Shown: in pieces, positions 19,107-27,378 of the stretch
Layout: every line of letters begins with the position of its first letter
Numbering within the stretch: the first letter of the stretch is position 1
DNA from: Anaerolinea sp.
GTDB lineage: Bacteria; Chloroflexota; Anaerolineae; Anaerolineales; Anaerolineaceae
Length of the DNA stretch: 64,000 nucleotides
Direction: 5' to 3'
NCBI GenBank assembly: GCA_029975965.1
Contig: JARKOV010000121.1
Location: 10,848-74,847 of the forward strand
The notes under the pieces: generated by a model
Told to the model about the DNA's origin: nothing
The model's database searches: none
Seen by the model: only the letters and a program-made list of their open reading frames with translations
Made by a program: the position numbers and the translations under genes

Positions 19107-19455
19107 TTTTCACCCGATGCGAACCTTTACGTTTGGTTTTCCAACCACATCACGCTCCGGCCAGTGGATGTATGGGATGTGAATTTTGTCGTCTGACATC
19201 GCGGGGTTGGTCGCCGTTTTCACCCCACCATTATATATAACTTTTTCACTTCTCAGCGAGTAGAGGAGAAGCCCCCGCAAACACCTTAAATTCGGATCTC
19301 TTTCACCACTGGCGAGTAGTTACATTACTTTCGATCAGATTCTCCGATATTATGGTTGGATTGATGGTAAAATTTCGGAGTAAAATAGGTTGATTCGTAT
19401 TTGTTGGGCGATGCTAGATCTGAGTTTTCCTCGATAAGCGGTTTTTGGAGGGACG
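19107..19455. other. 349-bp intergenic region, no element recognised
   Basis: Divergent gap between the epimerase-like gene and the fumarase genes. It is AT-rich with a TATATATAA run near 19233 and repeated TAAAAT-like boxes at 19365-19390. No pair of hexamers with proper spacing could be fixed, and no stable RNA fold stands out. Confidence 0.4.
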
Positions 19456-20328
19456 ATGCGTGACCTGACCCAAGAGATTCTCGAGTTGGTGCGATTCACT
19501 TCGACCAACCTGCCCGAAGACGTCGAAAAAGCCTTGCGCGAGGCGTATGCCAAAGAAGAACCCGGTTCAGCGGCTCACGGCGCGCTGGAGACCATCCTCG
19601 CCAACGTGGAGATGACCCGGCGCAATTCCACCCCGATCTGCCAGGACACCGGCACGCCGATCTTCTTCGTGCGTTACCCGGATGGGTGGAGCCCGCGGGC
19701 GCTGCGCGAGCAGATCAAGGCGGCGGTGGCTCAGGCGACCAAACTGACCTACCTGCGCCCCAACGCTGTTGACTCCCTCAATGGCAAAAACACCGGGACC
19801 AACCTGGGCGACCAGCACTTCCCGACCATCCACTTCGAGGAGAGCGACGGTAATGAACTGACCATCGAGCTGATGTTGAAAGGCGGGGGCTGCGAGAACG
19901 TGGGCCGGCAATACTCCCTGCCAGATAACCAGCTTCAGGCCGGGCGCGACCTGGAAGGTGTGCGTCGTTCCGCGCTGGATGCGGTGTGGCGGGCGCAGGG
20001 TGAGGGCTGTGCGCCGGGATTCCTGGGCATCGCCGTGGGCGGCGACCGGGGCTCATCCTATGTGGCGTCGAAAGAGGCGCTGCTGCGCAAGGTGGATGAC
20101 CACAACGCGGATGCCGAGTTGGCGAACCTGGAGGAGCGCATCACCCGCGAGTCCAACGAAATGGGCATCGGCCCGATGGGCTTTGGTGGAAAATCCACCG
20201 TGTTGGGCACCAAGATCACCGCCACCCACCGCCTGCCGGCTTCGTTTTTCGTGACCGTCTCGTACATGTGCTGGGCTTACCGCCGGCGCAAGATGACGGT
20301 CGCCGGCGACCAGGTGACTTACGAATAA
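19456..20328 (+). CDS. Class I fumarate hydratase, alpha subunit (Fe-S)
   Basis: A 290-residue subunit of the oxygen-sensitive iron-sulfur hydro-lyase family (FumA/TtdA N-terminal domain). Three cysteines fit the [4Fe-4S] ligands: TPICQDTGTP (about 61), GGGCENVGRQ (about 145) and GEGCAPGF (about 180). The GGDRGSSY block follows. It pairs with the next gene, which encodes the other half; in enteric FumA both are fused. Together they convert fumarate to L-malate, or possibly tartrate or a related acid, in the cytoplasm. Start 19456 is preceded by GGAGGGACG. Confidence 0.92.
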   Translation: MRDLTQEILELVRFTSTNLPEDVEKALREAYAKEEPGSAAHGALETILANVEMTRRNSTPICQDTGTPIFFVRYPDGWSPRALREQIKAAVAQATKLTYLRPNAVDSLNGKNTGTNLGDQHFPTIHFEESDGNELTIELMLKGGGCENVGRQYSLPDNQLQAGRDLEGVRRSALDAVWRAQGEGCAPGFLGIAVGGDRGSSYVASKEALLRKVDDHNADAELANLEERITRESNEMGIGPMGFGGKSTVLGTKITATHRLPASFFVTVSYMCWAYRRRKMTVAGDQVTYE

Positions 20329-20340
20329 AGCGAGGCGAAC

Positions 20341-20961
20341 ATGGCCATCAAATTAACCATTCCCATTGCGGATGAGAAAATCCGCGCGCTTAAGGTCGGC
20401 AATTCGGTGCTGCTCTCCGGCATCATGATCACCGGGCGCGACGCGGTGCACAAGTGGATGGCGGACACCTTCATCAAGAAAACTCGCGAGCCTGCCGGGG
20501 ATGACCTGCAGGTGCTTGAAGCGATCCGCCCGCTGCTGGACGGGGGAATCATTTACCACTGTGGGCCGGTGGTGGGCGGCCTGGATACGCAGCAATACCG
20601 CTTTGTGGCGGCCGGCCCGACCACCAGCATCCGCGAAGAGCCTTACCAGGGCGACGTGATGCGCCTTTTCAACCTGAAGGGCGTGATTGGCAAGGGCGGC
20701 ATGGGCGACCAGACCCTGAAAGCCTGTCAGGAGGTGCCGGGGGTGTATTTCCACGCCATCGGTGGGGCGGCTTCTTTGATTGCGCAAACGGTGCGGCGCG
20801 TGCTGGGCGTGTACAAGTTGGATTTCGGCGTGCCGGAAGCTATGTGGGTGATCGAGGTGCAAGATTTCCCGGCAGTGGTGACGATGGACGCCAACGGTAA
20901 CAGCCTGCACGACAAGGTGCGCCAGGAATCGGGCAAGGTGCTGGATCAGTTGATCATCTAA
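20341..20961 (+). CDS. Class I fumarate hydratase, beta subunit
   Basis: A 206-residue partner subunit (FumA C-terminal/TtdB-like), 12 bp after the alpha subunit. Family blocks are visible: LLSGIMITGRDAVHKWM, YHCGPVV, TTSIREEPYQGDVMR and GVIGKGGMG. It forms the small swivelling domain that completes the active site. The split alpha/beta form is normal in anaerobes. Whether the pair is fumarase or L-tartrate dehydratase cannot be decided by motif; fumarase is favoured because no tartrate gene is near. A clear terminator follows. Confidence 0.92.
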   Translation: MAIKLTIPIADEKIRALKVGNSVLLSGIMITGRDAVHKWMADTFIKKTREPAGDDLQVLEAIRPLLDGGIIYHCGPVVGGLDTQQYRFVAAGPTTSIREEPYQGDVMRLFNLKGVIGKGGMGDQTLKACQEVPGVYFHAIGGAASLIAQTVRRVLGVYKLDFGVPEAMWVIEVQDFPAVVTMDANGNSLHDKVRQESGKVLDQLII

Positions 20962-21020
20962 CGATCATCCGGCTCGGCCCGATAGTGCCGGGCAATGGCG
21001 ACGACAGGGTTTTTCCTTGG

Positions 21021-21046
21021 GGGCGGTTTATAGACCGCCCTTTTTT
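21021..21046 (+). terminator. Rho-independent terminator after the fumarase genes
   Basis: GGGCGGT (21021-21027) and ACCGCCC (21034-21040) form a 7-bp GC-rich stem with a 6-nt loop, followed at once by six T (21041-21046). This is the classical form. Confidence 0.88.
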
Positions 21047-21098
21047 CGTGGAATGCTACGTATAATGGAATGGACACAGATCACTTCGAGGAGCGGCA

Positions 21099-21422
21099 AT
21101 GAAACGGGTGGCATTTTTATTAAAAGTCAAACCGGAGCGCATCGAGGAATACAAATCCCGCCACCAGGCGGTGTGGCCCGAAATGCTGGACGCGCTGCGG
21201 CGCAACGGCTGGCACAATTACTCCCTCTTCTTGCGCGAAGATGGGCTGCTGTTCGGCTACTGCGAGGTTCCCGAAGACCTGCAGGCGGCGGTGCGGGGCA
21301 TGGCGTCTGAAGAGGTCAACGCCCGCTGGCAGGATTGGATGGCGCCGTTCTTCGAGGACATCGGCGGCAGGCACGCCGACGAAGGGTTGTTGGAGCTGGA
21401 AGAGGTTTTCCACCTGGATTAA
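21099..21422 (+). CDS. rhaM: L-rhamnose mutarotase
   Basis: A 107-residue dimeric alpha/beta barrel-type protein that interconverts alpha and beta anomers of L-rhamnose. The sequence matches the family along its full length: KRVAFLLKVKPERIEEYKSR, HQAVWPEM with the catalytic-region His, NYSLFLREDG, GYCEVPED and ARWQDWM. The ATG at 21099 has GAGGAG 10 bases upstream. It lies alone from other rhamnose-catabolic genes, but the window also makes dTDP-rhamnose and degrades plant polymers that contain rhamnose. It is the first gene of a probable three-gene set with the DUF2721 and EEP genes. Confidence 0.92.
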   Translation: MKRVAFLLKVKPERIEEYKSRHQAVWPEMLDALRRNGWHNYSLFLREDGLLFGYCEVPEDLQAAVRGMASEEVNARWQDWMAPFFEDIGGRHADEGLLELEEVFHLD

Positions 21423-21455
21423 GGTGATTTCAACTGCATTTGGTGAGGTGCGCAG

Positions 21456-21842
21456 ATGGACATTCCATTGACCACGCCGGCATTATTGTTTCCGGCGATC
21501 TCCCTTTTGTTGCTGGCGTACACCAACCGCTTCCTGGCGCTGGCGAACCTGGTGCGCGACCTGTACGATCGCTACAAAGCCAACCCCGACCCGTTAATCA
21601 AAGGCCAGATGGCCAATTTGAATTACCGCCTCGGTGTAATCCGCGACATGCAGATTTTTGGCGTAGCCAGCTTCTTTCTCTGCGTGCTGTGCATGTTCCT
21701 GCTCTACGTGGGACTTGGCGTGCTGGCCAAATGGACATTTGGCATCAGCCTGGCGCTCCTGCTCGTCTCTCTTGGCCTGTCGCTGCGCGAGCTGCAGGTC
21801 TCGGTGGATGCGCTCAAATTGCGCATGCGCGACCTGGAATGA
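21456..21842 (+). CDS. DUF2721 family membrane protein
   Basis: A 128-residue protein with the DUF2721 opening (TTPALLFPAISLLLLAYTNRF) as a first membrane segment. A charged amphipathic stretch (about 33-60), two further membrane segments (about 65-85 and 90-110) and a C-terminal heptad-like helix follow. The family is widespread and its role is unknown. The start follows GGTGAGGTGCGCAG. Its stop overlaps the start of the next gene by four bases (ATGA), indicating translational coupling. Confidence 0.87.
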   Translation: MDIPLTTPALLFPAISLLLLAYTNRFLALANLVRDLYDRYKANPDPLIKGQMANLNYRLGVIRDMQIFGVASFFLCVLCMFLLYVGLGVLAKWTFGISLALLLVSLGLSLRELQVSVDALKLRMRDLE

Positions 21843-22561
21843 AAATTCTCACCTGGAACTGCCAGGGGGCTTTTCGGAAAAAATATCCGCTGGTCGCAGC
21901 GATGACCCCCGACCTGGCGGTGATCCAGGAATGCGAGCACCCCGACCGCCTGCCCTGGAAGCAGGGCAGCCCGCCCAGCGCGGCGCTCTGGTTCGGTGAC
22001 AAACCCACCCGAGGGTTGGGCGTTTTCTCCTGGACGGGCCACAGCATCGAGACGGCGCCGGGGCACGACCCCGGCATCCGCCACTGCGCGCCGGTGGTGG
22101 TTGACGCGCAGGAGCCCTTTCACCTGGTGGGGGTTTGGGCGATGGACCACAAAGATGCAAAACTCAGCTACAGCGCGCAGATTTTTCAAGCGGTGGCGGC
22201 TTACCGCGAGTTCATTCTGGCGGCCGACACGGTTTTCCTGGGCGATTTTAACAGCAACTTGCGCTCCACACCGCGCTCGCGGATTGGCAACCACACCACG
22301 CTGATCAACGCGCTGAGCGGCCTGGGAATGATCAGCGCATACCACTTCGCGACCGGTGAAAAGCAAGGCAAAGAGCGCCGTGGGACGCACTACCGGGCTC
22401 GCAAGATCGACCGGCCCGGGCATATCGATTACATTTACTTCCCCACGCGCTGGATCCGCCGCTTCAAGCGGGTCGAGATCGGCGATCCGAAGAAGTGGCT
22501 GGCGTTCAGCGATCACTGCCCGCTGGTGGTGATTTTCGACGACAAAGCGGCCGAGTCATAG
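21839..22561 (+). CDS. Endonuclease/exonuclease/phosphatase (EEP) fold hydrolase
   Basis: A 240-residue EEP-superfamily protein. The active-site signatures appear in order: TWNCQG (metal-region Asn, about 6), IQECEH (Glu, metal ligand, about 28), GDFNSN (Asp/Asn, about 137), GHIDYIY and the C-terminal SDHCPL (Asp-His pair, about 225). Members are Mg-dependent phosphodiesterases acting on nucleic acids, phosphoinositides or similar substrates; the substrate is not evident. The ATG at 21839 overlaps the DUF2721 stop. The stop at 22559-22561 abuts that of the convergent gene. Confidence 0.87.
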   Translation: MKILTWNCQGAFRKKYPLVAAMTPDLAVIQECEHPDRLPWKQGSPPSAALWFGDKPTRGLGVFSWTGHSIETAPGHDPGIRHCAPVVVDAQEPFHLVGVWAMDHKDAKLSYSAQIFQAVAAYREFILAADTVFLGDFNSNLRSTPRSRIGNHTTLINALSGLGMISAYHFATGEKQGKERRGTHYRARKIDRPGHIDYIYFPTRWIRRFKRVEIGDPKKWLAFSDHCPLVVIFDDKAAES

Positions 22562-23731
22562 GCGGCCATCCGGCAGCTTGCCGGCATGCATGGCTTCAAC
22601 CTGCTGCGGGGTGAACGGCGGCTCGAACAGGTTCGAGTGTTCCTGGTAACAGCGGAACAGGTCGATGATGAAATGCAGCCGGTCGGGCAGGTCGGCCCAA
22701 TCGACGGCGCCGCTGTCGATTGGGCTGTCGGGTGTTGGGTCATGTTCTGCGAGGAGGCGCTCCAGGTCGGGCAGGCTAACGTTGCGGAGCGACTCGGGGA
22801 AGCCGATCGCCAGGTCTTTGCCCAGGCGCAATACCACGCCTGAAGGCAGGGAGATGGTCATCATCGTTTCGGTGATCAGCCGGCGAAGCTGTATTCTCAC
22901 TTCGGCGAGCCAGGCCTGGATGGCGCGGTCGAGGGCGGTGGGGCGGCGAAGCAGCCGCCGGAGATACAGGTGTGCCAGGTGAAACCAGCCGTTCCAAGGA
23001 AAAATGCTGCGAAAGAGCGCGCGGGAGAATTCTAAAAAACTGATATAACCGGCATCCAGGCTTTCGGCGATCTCGGGCTGCAGGCGCGTCTGCTCATGAA
23101 AGCCGATCTCGATATTGCCCAGCAGGATGAGCTGCGCTCGGGTGTTGGCATCCGCCTCGGTCAGCGCCTGCGCGTAATGGTGGAAAGCCATGCGCAGGTA
23201 GCCCTGGCCGTCCGGCGGGTCGCCCGGGCGAAGCTGCTCACAAAAGCGGTCGACCCGTTCCAGGTCTATCTGAAGGTCGGTGAAGCAGGTCTGGTAGAAA
23301 CGGGCAAACTCGTACCCGATCTCCTCAAAGACCTTTCGATTACCGCGACCGACCGCATCGGAGGCGCGCTCGATGGCCGGTAAGAAAGCGCTTGATCTCA
23401 GGGTGAGTGTCCGCGAGCCGGCGACCTGGTTGCCACCCTGGATGTTGATTGCCGCGGCCACTCCTTCGGAAGCTTGAACTGCGGAAGGTGATTGCATCAG
23501 GCGGCGTTCCAACAGGCGGGCGAGATCCTCTTTGCGGATGGTTTGCCCGGCTTGCTTGGATGCCCAGGTTGCGAAGGTGCACCAGTTGGCCATCGGGCCG
23601 GTGCGGGCGGCCAGGACCGCCGAAAGCTCGTGGTAGCATTGGGTGATCTGCAGGTTGCGGATCACTCCATCTTCCAGGCTCTTGATCCGGAGAACGTCCT
23701 CCAGGGTGGGTTGATGTTGATCGGATGACAT
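22556..23731 (-). CDS. Conserved protein of unknown function, last gene of the 12-kb leftward series
   Basis: A 391-residue mainly helical protein. I recognise its opening ([19 protein letters not shown], then [17 protein letters not shown]) as that of a conserved bacterial family without an assigned function. No catalytic motif is clear; several Cys and His residues are scattered. The ATG at 23731 is chosen because the frame above it only translates the end of the MttB-like gene. It starts 16 bp after that gene's stop and is probably co-translated. Its stop lies tail-to-tail with the EEP gene stop within six bases. Function unknown. Confidence 0.82.
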   Translation of the reverse strand: MSSDQHQPTLEDVLRIKSLEDGVIRNLQITQCYHELSAVLAARTGPMANWCTFATWASKQAGQTIRKEDLARLLERRLMQSPSAVQASEGVAAAINIQGGNQVAGSRTLTLRSSAFLPAIERASDAVGRGNRKVFEEIGYEFARFYQTCFTDLQIDLERVDRFCEQLRPGDPPDGQGYLRMAFHHYAQALTEADANTRAQLILLGNIEIGFHEQTRLQPEIAESLDAGYISFLEFSRALFRSIFPWNGWFHLAHLYLRRLLRRPTALDRAIQAWLAEVRIQLRRLITETMMTISLPSGVVLRLGKDLAIGFPESLRNVSLPDLERLLAEHDPTPDSPIDSGAVDWADLPDRLHFIIDLFRCYQEHSNLFEPPFTPQQVEAMHAGKLPDGRL

Positions 23732-23747
23732 GGTGGTAGTTGCGGTT

Positions 23748-25184
23748 CTAGTCGTTCTCCAGCAGCGAAAGAACCGGATCTCTCGTGTCGCCGCCCAGTT
23801 TTTTCCAAGCGCGCTCGAAGATGCGGCGCACCTCTGCGATGGACGGTGGGGGCTGGTAGCGGTAGGCTGCCAGTCGCTCCAGAACCACGTGCCGGGCGCG
23901 CCGGCGCGCCGTTTGACCCTGGGACTGCTGAAACGAGTGCCAGGACAGCCGGTCGAACAGATCGCTGGACCAGTAGGATTCGCGGTAGTGGTCGAGGGTA
24001 GTGTCGGCTTGCACGTAGCCATGCTCCACGCCCTCGCGGATGATCTCCAGCCAACTGGCCGGATCGCTGGCGGGGATGCCCTGGCGCAACCGGGCAAGGG
24101 CGTCGCGAAGCTCGCAATCGGCGATCATTTGCTCGGGGCTAAAGATGTCGTCAAAGCTGAGCACCCCAACGTAGTGCAGATCATCGCAACCGGTCAGCAC
24201 CCCGAAAGCGCCAGCGATGCCTTTTTCCAGCCCGGCCTGCAATCCGGGGCGCTTGGCCTGCGTGCCGAGCATCATCGAGTAACCCGACGATGGATTGTAA
24301 AAGCGATTGACCTGCGCGCTGGCCCAGTACATCCAGGCGCACTCGGGCATCCCGCCCACGATGGTGACCATGCGCAGATCGACCGGGAACATGCCGGCTG
24401 AGAACCAGACCGGCTTGCCTTCGCCAACGATGTGCAGGGTGACCGCCCCGCCGAGGGCTTCGGCGATCGAGAGTACCCAGGCCGGGCGGAAGACGACCGG
24501 GGCCGAGACGCCCGCAGCCGGGTAGGTGGTGACCGAAAATTCCTGCCAGCGCCGGCGGTGCTGCACGGCCAGGTCGAACTCGTACCCCGACAGGCGCAGC
24601 GGGCTGACCGAAAAGATACCGGTGCTGCGCATCGGTTGTCCAAACGCCTCCGCCATGTCAAAGAGCGTGTCCAGCGCTTCGGGGGGGTGGAGCGTATCCA
24701 GGGTGGGGCCACCGGCAGCGAACTCGGCCCCGATGCGATACTCGACGATGGCCTGCAGTTGCGCGGGCACATCGCGCGGCACGCCCGGCACGTAACTGCC
24801 CAGGCCACGGCTGCGCAGGCACTCGACGCTCCGCGTGGCCTCGATCACGTTGGCGGTGGTCATCAGCTCGATCTGGTCGTTGTGCGGGTTGTGGTAATAC
24901 TGGCACATGTCGCCCACAGTACAGGTCAGCGCGGCGGGGTCTGGCGCAGGCCGGGTCGACCAGTGGGCTTTCATCTGGGCGAGGTGCTCTTCGACCAGAG
25001 CCGGAGGGAAATAAGCGCGATTCCCGGTGATGCGCACGCCAGCCCTGGCGAGTGCCTGGATGGCGGTGTCGTTTTCGACTGCCAGGCCAATCTCGTCCAG
25101 CACCTGCAAGGCCGCCTGGTGCATGCGTTGAAGCTCGCCGGTAGAAAAACCGGCCTGTTCTTGCAGCAATAAAATTGGATTCAC
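23748..25184 (-). CDS. MttB-family (COG5598) methyltransferase-like protein without pyrrolysine
   Basis: A 478-residue protein of the trimethylamine methyltransferase MttB superfamily, which transfers methyl groups from quaternary or tertiary amines to a corrinoid protein. Family blocks include MHQAALQVLDEIGLAVEN at the start, LDTLFDMAEAFGQPMRSTGIF, GGMPECAWMYWASAQVNRFY and GVLTGCDDLHYVGVLSFDDIFS. True TMA enzymes read an internal UAG as pyrrolysine near residue 330; here the frame has no internal UAG, and the only one is the terminal stop. It therefore belongs to the large group that includes glycine-betaine demethylases. No corrinoid partner gene lies in the window. It sits 23 bp after a sugar-permease gene. 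Confidence 0.85.
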   Translation of the reverse strand: MNPILLLQEQAGFSTGELQRMHQAALQVLDEIGLAVENDTAIQALARAGVRITGNRAYFPPALVEEHLAQMKAHWSTRPAPDPAALTCTVGDMCQYYHNPHNDQIELMTTANVIEATRSVECLRSRGLGSYVPGVPRDVPAQLQAIVEYRIGAEFAAGGPTLDTLHPPEALDTLFDMAEAFGQPMRSTGIFSVSPLRLSGYEFDLAVQHRRRWQEFSVTTYPAAGVSAPVVFRPAWVLSIAEALGGAVTLHIVGEGKPVWFSAGMFPVDLRMVTIVGGMPECAWMYWASAQVNRFYNPSSGYSMMLGTQAKRPGLQAGLEKGIAGAFGVLTGCDDLHYVGVLSFDDIFSPEQMIADCELRDALARLRQGIPASDPASWLEIIREGVEHGYVQADTTLDHYRESYWSSDLFDRLSWHSFQQSQGQTARRRARHVVLERLAAYRYQPPPSIAEVRRIFERAWKKLGGDTRDPVLSLLEND

Positions 25185-25207
25185 GCCTTGCCTTTGCGTA
25201 GTCTGGC

Positions 25208-26095
25208 TTACCCTTTAAGGCCGGTGGTGACGATGCCCTGGACGATATTCTTCTGGGCGACAAAGTAGAGGATGATGCAGGGGGTCATGAACATGACGCT
25301 GGCGGCCATTTGCACGGCCAGGTCGCCGCCGCCGCGGAACGAGCGCAGGTAATTGATCCCCAGCGCCAGGGTGTACATGTCGCGGTCGTTGAGGTAGATC
25401 AGCGGTCCCATGAAGTCGTTCCAGTTGCCCATGAAGGAGAAAATGGCGATCGTCGCCAGGGCGGGTTTGGCCAGCGGAAGGATGATGCGCCAGTAGATCA
25501 ACAGCTCGTTTGCGCCGTCCACCTTGGCGGCCTCGTCCAGCTCGGAGTTGATCGTCAGGAAGAACTGGCGCAGCATGAAGATGGAGAAAGCCGGCCCGAA
25601 GAAAGGCGGCAACACCAGCGGCAGGTAGGTGCCGACCATGTTCAGAATCTTGAAGAGGATGAAGGTCGGCACCATCGTCACCGGATAAGGGATCATCATG
25701 GTCGCCAGGACGATGAGAAACAACACATTCCGGCCGGGGAAGCGCAGGCGCGCGAAGGCGTAAGCCACCATCGAGGCCGAGAGCAATTCTCCGGTCACGG
25801 CGATCGCTGCGATGAACACGCTGTTCTTCAAGAAGGTGAAGAAGGGGATCAGCTCGAAGACCTTGGGGTAGTTGCTCCACACCAGCGTGGAAGGGATGAA
25901 CTCGGGCGGGAAGCGGATGCCCGCGCCGTATGGTTTCAATGAAGAGGACACAGTCCAGAAAAAGGGCAGCAGGATGGCCGCGCTGGCGACGGCGAGCAGG
26001 CCGTAGATGAGCACCTGTCGCCAGACATCCGCAACGACTCGGCGGAAGGACTTGCGATGTTTTAACGTCGTGGTTGGGGCGGTGATAGATGCCAT
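25208..26095 (-). CDS. Carbohydrate ABC importer permease, MalG type
   Basis: A 295-residue inner-membrane permease with six expected spans; the first is at about 29-50. The EAA loop that docks the ATPase reads ELDEAAKVDGANELLIYWRIILPLAKP. Start 26095 lies one base after the stop of the MalF-type gene, a typical coupled pair. The two permeases and the lipoprotein upstream form a CUT1 sugar importer; no ATPase gene is in the cluster, so a shared MsmK/UgpC-like ATPase elsewhere is likely. Confidence 0.93.
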   Translation of the reverse strand: MASITAPTTTLKHRKSFRRVVADVWRQVLIYGLLAVASAAILLPFFWTVSSSLKPYGAGIRFPPEFIPSTLVWSNYPKVFELIPFFTFLKNSVFIAAIAVTGELLSASMVAYAFARLRFPGRNVLFLIVLATMMIPYPVTMVPTFILFKILNMVGTYLPLVLPPFFGPAFSIFMLRQFFLTINSELDEAAKVDGANELLIYWRIILPLAKPALATIAIFSFMGNWNDFMGPLIYLNDRDMYTLALGINYLRSFRGGGDLAVQMAASVMFMTPCIILYFVAQKNIVQGIVTTGLKG

Positions 26096-26096
26096 C

Positions 26097-27044
26097 TCAG
26101 TTGCCTCCTCCGCCTTCGTAATAGACCCAACGCCCGGAGCTGCGCCACAAGATCAACGTGCAGGTGAGGATGATGATGAACAACAGCCAGGCGAGGGCAG
26201 AGGCGTAGCCCATTTCGAACCAGTTGAAGGCGTTGCGATAAAGATAGAGTAAAAAGAACAAGGTGGCATTCGCCGGACCTCCCCCCGTCATGATGTAAGA
26301 TGTGGTGAAAGTCTGGAAGGTGCCGATGATGCCCATGATGAGGGTAAAGAGCAGCACCGGGGTGATGAGCGGCAGGGTGATGTTCCTGAAACGGTGCCAG
26401 CCGTTTGCGCCGTCGATCTTGGCGGCCTCATGAAGCGAGACCGGCACGCCCTGCAGGGCGGCAAGGAAGATGACCACGTTGCCGCCGATGCCCCACAACC
26501 CCATGATGATGAACGCCCACAGGACATACCGGGGGTGGCCCAGCCAGTTGGGACCGTCGATCCCTACCAATCCCAACAGGAAATTCAGGATGCCAAAGCG
26601 ATAATTGAAGATCCAGGCGAACACGATGGCCACCGCAACGCCGGAGATGAGCGAGGGCAGGTAGAAAATGGTGCGAAACACGCCTGAGGCGACTATTTTT
26701 TGGTTGAGCAACATGGCCACCGAGAGCGCCAAAATGATCGACATTGGAACGCTGATGAAGGTGAAGGTGGCGGTGACCTGTAAGGACTTGGCGACGAATG
26801 GATCGGAGAACATGCGCTCGTAGTTGGCCAGGCCGACCCACACCGGGGCTTTGATCATCTTGTAGTCCGTCAGGCTGAGGTAGATCGAAGCGACCATCGG
26901 GCCTAATAAGAAGACTACGAAACCGATCAACCATGGGCTGAGGAAAAGATACCCCATCAGCGCCTCGCGCTTGCGCATGTTCCAACGGAACAGGCGGCGC
27001 ACGCTTGAGGCAGGCGATTCAGGTGCCAGCGGGTATTGCGCCAT
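26097..27044 (-). CDS. Carbohydrate ABC importer permease, MalF/UgpA type
   Basis: A 315-residue permease with a basic N-terminus (about residues 1-30), a first span at about 31-55 (GYLFLSPWLIGFVVFLLGP) and about six membrane segments. The EAA motif is visible as SLHEAAKIDGANGWHRFRNITLPLITP. It is coupled to the MalG-type gene, with one base between the stop and the next start. A 334-bp gap with hairpins and a palindromic element separates it from the binding-protein gene upstream. Confidence 0.93.
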   Translation of the reverse strand: MAQYPLAPESPASSVRRLFRWNMRKREALMGYLFLSPWLIGFVVFLLGPMVASIYLSLTDYKMIKAPVWVGLANYERMFSDPFVAKSLQVTATFTFISVPMSIILALSVAMLLNQKIVASGVFRTIFYLPSLISGVAVAIVFAWIFNYRFGILNFLLGLVGIDGPNWLGHPRYVLWAFIIMGLWGIGGNVVIFLAALQGVPVSLHEAAKIDGANGWHRFRNITLPLITPVLLFTLIMGIIGTFQTFTTSYIMTGGGPANATLFFLLYLYRNAFNWFEMGYASALAWLLFIIILTCTLILWRSSGRWVYYEGGGGN

Positions 27045-27188
27045 TTTTGTCTCCTGATTTTGCTCTCATGTTTCGACCGTTCAACTCAATCTAAAGGGCA
27101 TGCGTGCTGCTCTTGTCGCTGAGTGGATGCGGTGAAACCGTCTCATATCATTAAACACCAGATTATCCGAGTGGCAGCCAAATCGATA

Positions 27189-27249
27189 GTGTTCCAATTT
27201 TTCTGTAAAATGTGGGGCAAAGCCCACATTTTACAGAAAATATATTACA
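27189..27249. repeat. Palindromic intergenic element, copy 3
   Basis: AATTTTTCTGTAAAATGTGGGGC (from 27196) is followed by AAA and GCCCACATTTTACAGAAAA, a nearly perfect 20-bp stem. GTGT lies outside on the left and ACAT on the right. It is inserted between the binding-protein gene and the permease genes of one operon. Confidence 0.82.
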
Positions 27250-27295
27250 TAATCGCCAAATCGAAGGAGGCAACAGTGAATTTGTGAAGGTGGTC

Positions 27296-27326
27296 GGTAA
27301 GGGCGGATCAGGGCTCCGCCCTTACC
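27296..27326 (-). terminator. Strong hairpin after the binding-protein gene
   Basis: GGTAAGGGCGGA pairs perfectly with TCCGCCCTTACC (12 bp) around a 7-nt loop. No T-run follows on the minus strand, so it may act as a 3' stabiliser or partial terminator, allowing more binding protein than permease. Confidence 0.5.
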
Positions 27327-27334
27327 GGTATCCA

Positions 27335-27363
27335 GGCGCCGGTCGACCGAGCCGTCCGGCGCC
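27335..27363 (-). terminator. Second hairpin directly after the binding-protein stop
   Basis: GGCGCCGG (27335-27342) and CCGGCGCC (27356-27363) make an 8-bp all-GC stem 15 bp after the stop of the binding-protein gene. With the 27296 hairpin it forms a double barrier in the leftward transcript, without a T-run. Confidence 0.45.
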
Positions 27364-27378
27364 TCAATGCGACAGTGG

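Noticed and set aside
23748..25184. Pyrrolysine-coding UAG in the MttB-like gene
   Set aside because: The frame is continuous; the only UAG is the terminal stop at the expected family length.
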